Assembly: GCA_964482395.1 (NCBI GenBank)
Contig: CAYZXK010000034.1
Location: 1 to 6,971 of the forward strand
Direction: 5' to 3'
Source: CAYZXK01 sp964482395
GTDB lineage: Bacteria > Planctomycetota > Phycisphaerae > UBA1845 > Fen-1342
Length of the DNA stretch: 6,971 bases
This document shows positions 1 to 5,055 of this stretch, one piece after another (within the stretch, counting starts at the first letter, position 1; each line of letters starts with the position of its first letter). Both the position numbers and the translations under genes were made by a program. Under the pieces are notes generated by a model. It ran no database searches. It was given only the letters and a program-made list of their open reading frames with translations, and was not told the DNA's origin.

Positions 1-7
1 GCGTGAC

Positions 8-41
8 GGACCCGGGCAGTCTAAACGCTAACTGCCGGTCC
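8..41 (+). promoter_or_regulatory. Imperfect stem-loop upstream of topA
   Basis: The arms GGACC-CG-GGCAGT (8-20) and ACTGCC-GGTCC (31-41) pair as 6 bp plus 5 bp, with a two-base bulge on the left and a 10-base loop. The element ends 23 bases before the topA ATG. No T-run follows it, so it is not a classical intrinsic terminator. It could be the end of an upstream gene's transcript or a hairpin in the topA leader. The pairing is seen directly; the role is a guess. Confidence 0.35.
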
Positions 42-64
42 ATCAATAAGTTAGGTACGTAAAT

Positions 65-3000
65 ATGGCCAGGCGCAAGTCCGGAGGCAAGTCTCTGGTG
101 ATCGTCGAGTCGCCCGCCAAGGCCAAGACGATCAACAAGTATTTGGGCAGCGATTTCATTGTCAAAGCGTCGCTGGGACACGTCCGCGACCTGCCTCCGC
201 GCGATTTCGGAATTGACGTAACCAACAATTTCAAGCCGACTTACGAGATCGTCAAAGGCCGCGCGAAGGTAATAAGCGAGCTCAAACGCCTGGCCGACGA
301 GGCCCAACAAGTCTACCTGGCGACCGATATGGACCGCGAGGGGGAAGCGATTGCCTGGCACCTGGTCGAGGCGCTGAATCTGCCCAGCGAGAAAGTCCGA
401 CGGGTGATTTTCAACGCCATTACGAAGTCCGCCATTGCCGAGGCCTTCGCTCATCCGCACGAGATCAACCTTGACCGCGTGAACGCCCAGCAGGCCCGGC
501 GGATCCTGGACCGGATCGTCGGCTACGAGTTGAGCCCACTGCTCTGGAAGAAGATTGCGAAAGGGCTTTCGGCCGGTCGCGTCCAGTCGGTGGCGGTCCG
601 GCTGATCGTCGAACGCGAGCGCGAGATCCGCGCCTTCGTTCCCGAAGAGAGCTGGAGGCTGGCCGTTTACCTGGCCTGCGATCTGGGTCAGGTTGCGGGC
701 CTGCGGGAGGCCTGGTCGAACTTCCTGATGGGCGGCGAGCGGGGTCAGAAGGAGATTCAGGCCTGGCTGGCGGAAAATGGTTGCTTCCGGGCCGAGCTGG
801 CCGAACTGGCTGGCCAGCCGGCCTCAAGCCTCAAGCTGGATCAGGTCCAGGCAGTGGCCCAATCGTTGGGGCTGGTAGTCGAGCGAGTCGATCGCCGGCC
901 ATGGGAGGAATACCGGCACCTGGGGCTGGAGCTTGTGACTCTGGTCGGCCATTTGGAAGCTGGCCGTTCGCCGACCCTCCGGGTTTCAGGCGTCACCACG
1001 AAGCGGACCACCAGTCGACCCCCGGCGCCGTTCACGACCGCTGCCATGCAGCAGCAGGCCAGTACGGTCTTGCGCTTCTCGGCTACGCGCACGATGCGGA
1101 TCGCGCAGTCGCTGTACGAAGGCGTGGACTTGGATGGCGAGGGCCGGGTCGGCCTGATCACTTACATGCGCACCGATTCGACCAACCTGGCGCCGGAAGC
1201 AATTGAAGCCGCCCGGACGTTCATTCGGGACCAATACGGGCCGGCCTACCTGCCAGAGCGTCCTCAGACCTACGTAACCAAGCAGGAGCGAGCCCAGGAA
1301 GCTCATGAAGCGATTCGGCCGACCGATCCGGCCCGCAGGCCGGAGCAGGTTCGTCAGGCCCTGACCTCGGAGCAGTACAAGCTGTATGAGTTGATCTGGA
1401 AGCGGTTCATCGCCTGCCAGATGGCCGCCGCCCAGTGGGACTCGACCTCGGTCGGCATTGGTTGCGACACGCCGCTGGGGCCGGCCCGGTTTAGCGCCGG
1501 TGGTCGCAAGCTGGTCTTTGACGGGTACCTGAAGGTGGCGGGCATCGCCAGTGAGGACCAGCTTTTGCCGAGTCTGGAGCCCGACCAGCCGGTCGGCGTG
1601 TTGGGGGTGGAACCCAAGCAGCAGTTCACCTCGCCGCCGCCGCGGTATACCGAGGCTTCGCTGGTCAAGACCCTGGAAGCCAAAGGGATCGGACGGCCCA
1701 GCACCTATGCCACCATCATCGACACGATCCAAAGCCGCGGCTACGTCGAGCAGGTGGATCGCAGGTTCTACCCCACGGCCCTGGGCGAGCTGGTGACCGA
1801 CAAGCTGATTCAGCATTTTCCCAAAATCATGGATGTCCAGTTCACCTCGCACATGGAAGACGAGCTGGACAAGGTGGAGGAGGCCCATCTGGACTGGGTT
1901 CAGGTCCTGCACGAGTTCTACGATCCGTTCCGCACGCTGCTGTCGAAGGCGGCGGAGGGAATGGAGAGCGTTCGCAGTCAACCCAGCGGGCATCCCTGCC
2001 CGGTCTGCGGCTCGCCTCTGGTGTACCGGTGGAGCAAGACTGGCCGTTTCCTGGCCTGCACTCGCTATCCCCGATGCAAGGGCACGTTGGATGTGGATCG
2101 CGACGGCGTGCCGCTGCGACCCACGGCTTCGGAGCAGGTCTGCGAGCTGTGCGGCCGGCCCATGGTGGTTCGCCAGTCTCGGACTGGGCATTTTCTGGGA
2201 TGCACCGGCTACCCGGAATGCCGAAACACCCTTCCCTGCAATGCGGACGGTCGCCCGTTGCGGCTGGTCAAGGAGGAGGAGCTGAAACGGCCCTGTGACG
2301 CCTGCGGGCAGGGGATGTTGATCGTAAAGCGCAAGGGCCGGAAAGCATTTCTGGGGTGCAACCGGTACCCGGAGTGCAAGAATGCGGCGTCTTTGCCGGA
2401 TGACGTGCGACTGGAGAAGAAGCCGGCCGCGGCGCCGGAGCCGGCGGGGGTGAACTGCGAGAAGTGCGGGCGGCCGATGGTGCTGCGGGCCGGGCGGCGT
2501 GGCAGATTCGTAGCCTGTTCTGGATTTCCGCGGTGTCGGCACACGATGCCGCTGGATAAGTTGGAGGAGGCCCGCCGGCGGGCCCAATCCAGCTCGTCCG
2601 ACGCGCGGGGCACGCCGCCGGCGGATCCGCAGGTGACCGCCGGCCAACAGGCCCCCGTGGCCCAGGACGACTCGGCCCCTCCGCCCGGCTTTGCCCTGAC
2701 GCGGACCGGCCGGCCGGTGGTCGAGGTCTTGCCGGAGCCGGGCACGCTGCACTGTCCGAAGTGCGGGAGCGTGATGGAGCTGAAACGTGGCCGGTTCGGG
2801 CCCTTCTTCTCCTGCGGCAGCTTTCCCCAGTGCAAGTTCAACGCCAACCTGCGCGGCCCGGCCAAGCGACAGGCGGAGGAACTGATGCCGGCGCCGGCCA
2901 AACCACCGCCGACCGTGACCGAGATCGCTTGCAGCCAGTGTGGTCAGCCCATGGTGATTCGCAGCGGCCGCCGCGGCCGGTTCCTGGGGTGCAGCGATTA

Positions 3001-3070
3001 CCCCAGGTGCAAGGCGACTCGAGAACTGCCAGCCGAGCTTCGGGCCGGCAAGGCGGTGGCGACCGTATAG
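65..3070 (+). CDS. topA: DNA topoisomerase I (type IA) with six C-terminal zinc ribbons
   Basis: This cytoplasmic enzyme relaxes negatively supercoiled DNA by cutting one strand through a 5'-phosphotyrosine link and passing the other strand. The product is 1001 residues; the E. coli enzyme is 865. The N-terminal Toprim domain starts with LVIVESPAKAKTI (Glu15) and carries the metal-binding triad D88-x-D90-x-E92 in ATDMDREGEAIAWHL. The catalytic tyrosine is Tyr367 in GLITYMRTDSTN. LEAKGIGRPSTYATII (537-552) is also typical of the core. The tail holds six C4 ribbons, each CxxC...CxxxxxC, starting at Cys645, 693, 744, 798, 897 and 956; all 24 cysteines are intact. A Ser/Ala/Pro/Gln-rich linker (about 838-890) separates ribbons 4 and 5. 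The stretch from 191 to 323 is clearly longer than in E. coli. The ATG at 65 is chosen because the conserved core begins ten residues later; the only Shine-Dalgarno hint is a weak AGG at 53-55. Identification is certain. Confidence 0.98.
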   Translation: MARRKSGGKSLVIVESPAKAKTINKYLGSDFIVKASLGHVRDLPPRDFGIDVTNNFKPTYEIVKGRAKVISELKRLADEAQQVYLATDMDREGEAIAWHLVEALNLPSEKVRRVIFNAITKSAIAEAFAHPHEINLDRVNAQQARRILDRIVGYELSPLLWKKIAKGLSAGRVQSVAVRLIVEREREIRAFVPEESWRLAVYLACDLGQVAGLREAWSNFLMGGERGQKEIQAWLAENGCFRAELAELAGQPASSLKLDQVQAVAQSLGLVVERVDRRPWEEYRHLGLELVTLVGHLEAGRSPTLRVSGVTTKRTTSRPPAPFTTAAMQQQASTVLRFSATRTMRIAQSLYEGVDLDGEGRVGLITYMRTDSTNLAPEAIEAARTFIRDQYGPAYLPERPQTYVTKQERAQEAHEAIRPTDPARRPEQVRQALTSEQYKLYELIWKRFIACQMAAAQWDSTSVGIGCDTPLGPARFSAGGRKLVFDGYLKVAGIASEDQLLPSLEPDQPVGVLGVEPKQQFTSPPPRYTEASLVKTLEAKGIGRPSTYATIIDTIQSRGYVEQVDRRFYPTALGELVTDKLIQHFPKIMDVQFTSHMEDELDKVEEAHLDWVQVLHEFYDPFRTLLSKAAEGMESVRSQPSGHPCPVCGSPLVYRWSKTGRFLACTRYPRCKGTLDVDRDGVPLRPTASEQVCELCGRPMVVRQSRTGHFLGCTGYPECRNTLPCNADGRPLRLVKEEELKRPCDACGQGMLIVKRKGRKAFLGCNRYPECKNAASLPDDVRLEKKPAAAPEPAGVNCEKCGRPMVLRAGRRGRFVACSGFPRCRHTMPLDKLEEARRRAQSSSSDARGTPPADPQVTAGQQAPVAQDDSAPPPGFALTRTGRPVVEVLPEPGTLHCPKCGSVMELKRGRFGPFFSCGSFPQCKFNANLRGPAKRQAEELMPAPAKPPPTVTEIACSQCGQPMVIRSGRRGRFLGCSDYPRCKATRELPAELRAGKAVATV

Positions 3071-3116
3071 CCGGGGCGACCAGACTTTAAACCAACGGCT
3101 TTCCTGTCGAGCCCGG
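3071..3116 (+). terminator. Stem-loop directly after the topA stop (possible terminator)
   Basis: The dyad starts at the first base after the TAG. CCGGG (3071-3075) pairs with CCCGG (3112-3116), and CGAC (3077-3080) pairs with GTCG (3106-3109). A small 1x2 internal loop separates the two helices, and the loop is 25 bases. No U-tract follows, so it would be an atypical intrinsic terminator or a transcript-end stabiliser. Its position supports a 3'-end role, but this is inference. Confidence 0.35.
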
Positions 3117-3120
3117 TCCG

Positions 3121-3143
3121 CTTGTGAATACCCCCTTGTGGAT
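3121..3143 (+). repeat. Direct repeat CTTGTGRAT, 14-bp period
   Basis: CTTGTGAAT (3121-3129) and CTTGTGGAT (3135-3143) are nine-base direct repeats with one mismatch, starting 14 bp apart in the gap upstream of the oxidoreductase gene. They could be regulator half-sites or chance; no flanking -35/-10 pair stands out. Confidence 0.2.
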
Positions 3144-3158
3144 GCAGAATCTCCCTGG

Positions 3159-3174
3159 CCGCCAGTTGTGGCGG
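3159..3174 (+). promoter_or_regulatory. Perfect hairpin in the oxidoreductase leader
   Basis: CCGCCA (3159-3164) and TGGCGG (3169-3174) form a perfect 6-bp stem with a GTTG tetraloop. It lies 33 bases before the ribosome binding site of the downstream gene. No T-run follows, so a 5'-leader element or chance is more likely than a terminator for topA. Confidence 0.3.
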
Positions 3175-3207
3175 AGTCCGACTGTCATGACCTTTGACGA
3201 TGTAAGC

Positions 3208-3213
3208 AGGGAG
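3208..3213 (+). promoter_or_regulatory. Ribosome binding site of the oxidoreductase gene
   Basis: AGGGAG lies five bases before the ATG at 3219. It fixes that ATG as the start, matching the point where the Rossmann-fold sequence begins. Confidence 0.7.
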
Positions 3214-3218
3214 CAACC

Positions 3219-4394
3219 ATGTCACCCAGACCACTCAACGTCGGCCTGATCGGCGGAGGAGCCGGGGCCTTCATCGTGCAGCCTCACCAGCGAGCCATCC
3301 ACTTCGACGGCACCCGGCGGGTGGTCGCGGCCGCCCTGCATCCCGACCCGCAGGTCGCCATGCGAGAAGCTGAGAACTGGCCTTATCCGATCCGCGGCTA
3401 CCCCAGCTATGACCAGATGATCGCGGCCGAGGCCGCCAAGCCGGTCGGTGAGCGGGTCGACTATGTGCTCATCGTTACGCCCAACCACGTCCACTTCGAC
3501 CCGGCGGTCAAGTGTGTCCAGGCCGGCATTCCGGTCTTCTGCGAGAAGCCGCTGACCGTCACGCTGGAGCAGGCTGACCAGTTGGTGGCCGAGGTCCGGC
3601 AACGGCGGATTCCCTTCGGCGTCGCCTACACTTACCTGGGTCACTGGACCAGTCGACTGTCACGGTTCATTGTCCGCAGCGGGCTGCTGGGGGAAGTCCG
3701 CTGGGTCGACGCATACTACCTCCAGGGCTGGCTGGCGGACCGGGCCGAGGACCGGGGCGTGGCCCAGGCCCAGTGGCGGGTCGATCCGAAGCAGGCCGGA
3801 GCGAGCTGCTGCGGCGGCGACATCGGAACCCATGCCCTCATGCAGCTTCGCTACGTGACCGGGCTGGAAGTCAGGCGGCTGCGGGCCCATCTGGAGACCT
3901 TCGTCCCCGGCCGCCGGCTCGACGACCATTTCACCGCGTACTGCGAGTTGTCCAATGGCGGGCGGGCCCTGGTGCGGGCTTCCCAGATCGCGATCGGGCA
4001 CAAGAACGACCTGGGGCTGGAGGTCAATGGGACCAAGGGTTCGCTGGTCTGGGTTCAGGAGGAGCCCGAGAAGCTGATAGTTCGGCTGCCCAGTCAGCCC
4101 GACCGGGTCTACTGGCGCGGAGCGGTCGCCGCCAATGACGGATTCCTGGGCGAGTTGCCTGCCGAGTTGATGGCGGAGCCGAACATTCCCTCCGGGCACC
4201 CGGAGGCATTTCACGACGCGTTTGCCCGGCTGCACCGCTGCTTCGAGCGGGACGTGCGGGCGTACCTGGATGGCAAGCCGTTCAATTGCGACGGCACTCG
4301 GTACGCCAACGTCGAGGATGGCCGTGCCGGAATGGCCTTCATCGCGGCCGCGGTCAAGAGCCACCAGCAGGGCAACGTCTGGGTTGAGCTGTAG
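3219..4394 (+). CDS. Gfo/Idh/MocA-family NAD(P)-dependent oxidoreductase
   Basis: This is a cytoplasmic dehydrogenase of 391 residues, a normal length for the family, whose members oxidise or reduce sugars, inositols and related polyols. The N-terminal Rossmann domain opens with LNVGLIGGGAGAF (glycines 12-14 and 16). VLIVTPNHVHF (73-83) is the strand beside the cofactor, and CEKPLTVTL carries the family EKP motif with Lys110. The C-terminal domain has QWRVDPKQAGAS followed by GGDIGTHAL (199-207), giving the expected catalytic-region Asp201 and His205. SGHPEAFHDAF (325-335) and VEDGRAGMAFI (365-375) match a common subgroup of sugar dehydrogenases. There is no twin-arginine or Sec signal, unlike many planctomycete paralogues. 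The family call is secure; the substrate cannot be read from sequence. The neighbours, topA and guaA, give no pathway clue, and the gene has its own leader and ribosome binding site. Confidence 0.93.
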   Translation: MSPRPLNVGLIGGGAGAFIVQPHQRAIHFDGTRRVVAAALHPDPQVAMREAENWPYPIRGYPSYDQMIAAEAAKPVGERVDYVLIVTPNHVHFDPAVKCVQAGIPVFCEKPLTVTLEQADQLVAEVRQRRIPFGVAYTYLGHWTSRLSRFIVRSGLLGEVRWVDAYYLQGWLADRAEDRGVAQAQWRVDPKQAGASCCGGDIGTHALMQLRYVTGLEVRRLRAHLETFVPGRRLDDHFTAYCELSNGGRALVRASQIAIGHKNDLGLEVNGTKGSLVWVQEEPEKLIVRLPSQPDRVYWRGAVAANDGFLGELPAELMAEPNIPSGHPEAFHDAFARLHRCFERDVRAYLDGKPFNCDGTRYANVEDGRAGMAFIAAAVKSHQQGNVWVEL

Positions 4395-4409
4395 CGGTCA
4401 GATGCCCAC

Positions 4410-4426
4410 CGGCAAGTGGCTTGCCG
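4410..4426 (+). terminator. Hairpin after the oxidoreductase gene (possible terminator)
   Basis: CGGCAAG (4410-4416) and CTTGCCG (4420-4426) form a perfect 7-bp stem with a three-base TGG loop, beginning 15 bases after the stop codon. The following bases are GC-rich with no T-run. Position and stem fit a transcript end; the missing U-tract lowers confidence. CGGCAAG recurs at 4543-4549. Confidence 0.45.
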
Positions 4427-4431
4427 CCCGG

Positions 4432-4472
4432 GTCCGACGATCGCCTTCCACTTGGGGCTCTGATCGTCCGAC
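4432..4472. repeat. Inverted repeat GTCCGACGATC / GATCGTCCGAC
   Basis: The arms 4432-4442 and 4462-4472 pair at 10 of 11 positions around a 19-base loop. TCCGAC occurs within both arms (4433-4438 and 4467-4472) and again at 4493-4498, so the motif appears three times in 66 bp. GCTCTGAT is repeated at 4457-4464 and 4480-4487. The element lies between two convergent genes. It could be a bidirectional transcript end, a protein-binding cluster or a decayed repeat element. Confidence 0.4.
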
Positions 4473-4507
4473 GGTGTGCGCTCTGATGGGTTTCCGACAG
4501 GTCGCTT

Positions 4508-4538
4508 TTCAACCGCGCGGTGGGCCAGCGCGGTTGAG
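4508..4538. terminator. Strong hairpin between convergent genes
   Basis: TCAACCGCGC (4509-4518) pairs perfectly over 10 bp with GCGCGGTTGA (4528-4537). A G-T pair (4508/4538) can extend the stem, and the loop is nine bases. This is the strongest local hairpin in the convergent gap and could end transcripts from either side. Neither side shows a real T-run; only a short TTTT lies at 4506-4509, on its left edge. Confidence 0.4.
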
Positions 4539-4540
4539 CG

Positions 4541-4630
4541 ATCGGCAAGAAAGCGAGGCGCCTCTGGACAGAGGTCCTCAGGCACTTAAGACGCGGCGCA
4601 CCCTCGAAGGTGGCTCCGCTTTCTACCGAT
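4541..4630. repeat. 90-bp element bounded by a 13-bp interrupted inverted repeat
   Basis: ATCGG-CA-AGAAAGCG (4541-4555) pairs with CGCTTTCT-A-CCGAT (4617-4630) through 8 bp plus 5 bp with a 2x1 internal loop. The enclosed 61 bases contain smaller dyads: CCTCT/AGAGG (4561-4565, 4570-4574, loop GGAC) and CACC/GGTG (4599-4602, 4609-4612). On the - strand it starts two bases after the DUF2934 stop codon. It may be a structured 3' region, an RNA, or a tiny inverted-repeat element. No target-site duplication is visible at its ends. Confidence 0.35.
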
Positions 4631-4632
4631 AA

Positions 4633-4854
4633 TCAGGGCTGGCCGAGCAGGGCCATTCGAGCGCGGAGCTCCAGCTCCGCCTGCTGCCAGTCCCATTCTG
4701 GATTACCGGGCGTAGCGCCACGTGCCACATAAATTTCGTAGGCCCGCTGGCGGATCTGCTCTTCGGTCGGGCCAGGTGGGGGTGGGGGCATGCTCCGGAC
4801 TGCCTTAGACCGCGGCCGGTTTCGCAGGCCAGTGACGCCACCTTCAGTCGACAT
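4633..4854 (-). CDS. DUF2934-family small protein
   Basis: The product is 73 residues, too short to carry an enzymatic domain. After a basic N-terminal part (RNRPRSK, 11-17) and a proline run (PPPPPGP, 23-29) comes EEQIRQRAYEIYVARG, followed by a WDWQQAELEL segment. This is the DUF2934 pattern: a helix with I-R-x-R-A-Y-x-I/L, a glycine turn, then a helix with W-x-x-A-E-x-E-L. There is no signal peptide or membrane segment, so it is probably cytoplasmic. The ATG at 4854 is chosen over longer upstream reading because a perfect AAGGAGG lies six bases before it. A later ATG at residue 22 would lose that site. The gene follows guaA on the same strand after 201 bp and may have its own promoter. The family function is unknown; the basic and proline-rich N-terminus is visible but does not define a role. 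Confidence 0.85.
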   Translation of the reverse strand: MSTEGGVTGLRNRPRSKAVRSMPPPPPGPTEEQIRQRAYEIYVARGATPGNPEWDWQQAELELRARMALLGQP

Positions 4855-4860
4855 CCGAAT

Positions 4861-4867
4861 CCTCCTT
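4861..4867 (-). promoter_or_regulatory. Perfect ribosome binding site of the DUF2934 gene
   Basis: On the - strand AAGGAGG sits six bases before the ATG at 4854. It is the strongest Shine-Dalgarno site in the window and decides the start of this small gene. The other genes here have weak or moderate sites. Confidence 0.8.
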
Positions 4868-4882
4868 CCGAAGCTTGAAGCG

Positions 4883-4900
4883 CTGCGCCCGCAGGCGCAG
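4883..4900 (-). promoter_or_regulatory. Leader hairpin upstream of the DUF2934 gene
   Basis: CTGCGCC (4883-4889) and GGCGCAG (4894-4900) form a perfect 7-bp stem with a four-base loop. In the - strand transcript it ends 15 bases upstream of the AAGGAGG site, close enough to affect translation or transcript stability. Read on the + strand it is followed by TCATCTGCTTTT, but no + strand gene needs ending here, so a leader role is preferred. Confidence 0.4.
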
Positions 4901-4990
4901 TCATCTGCTTTTCCCGATCGGCCAAATACCCGCGAAACCTGAGATAGCCCTATCTGGCCACCCGTCGCGGGCCGCCTGCCCGATCCGGAC

Positions 4991-5022
4991 GGCCGGCCAG
5001 GAACGCTGCCCACCCGGCCGGC
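4991..5022 (-). repeat. GC-rich inverted repeat downstream of guaA
   Basis: GCCGGCC (4992-4998) pairs with GGCCGGC (5016-5022) over 7 bp around a 17-base loop. It lies within the guaA-DUF2934 gap. In DNA this GC-rich such a dyad can arise by chance; it may assist transcript ending together with the hairpin closer to guaA. Confidence 0.25.
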
Positions 5023-5028
5023 ATCTGC

Positions 5029-5046
5029 CCGGTCACCCCGGACCGG
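5029..5046 (-). terminator. Hairpin just after guaA (possible terminator)
   Basis: CCGGTC (5029-5034) and GACCGG (5041-5046) form a perfect 6-bp stem with a six-base loop, nine bases beyond the guaA stop on the - strand. No T-run follows. It fits a weak terminator or 3'-end stabiliser that would partly separate guaA from the DUF2934 gene. Confidence 0.4.
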
Positions 5047-5055
5047 CTGTCGCCG

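Noticed and set aside
986..2752. 588-codon open frame on the - strand, antisense to topA
   Set aside because: It lies wholly inside the certain topA gene. High-GC codon use keeps antisense frames open; the translation is rich in Arg, Gly, Pro and Gln, with no domain.
3660..4364. 234-codon open frame on the - strand inside the oxidoreductase gene
   Set aside because: It is a shadow of a well-supported Gfo/Idh/MocA gene, with no recognisable domain and no ribosome binding site seen.
4222..4632. 136-codon + strand frame running from the oxidoreductase 3' end through the convergent gap
   Set aside because: The first part is an out-of-frame shadow. The part in the gap crosses several inverted repeats and has a low-complexity composition with no family match.
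4395..4632. CRISPR array or tRNA in the repeat-rich convergent gap
   Set aside because: The repeats are short, of mixed orientation and irregularly spaced. No cloverleaf with a T-loop GTTCRA motif or CCA end is seen.
4855..5013. Longer N-terminus for the DUF2934 protein (up to 126 residues)
   Set aside because: The extension is Arg/Gly/Ser-rich noise. The perfect AAGGAGG site six bases before the ATG at 4854 places the start there.
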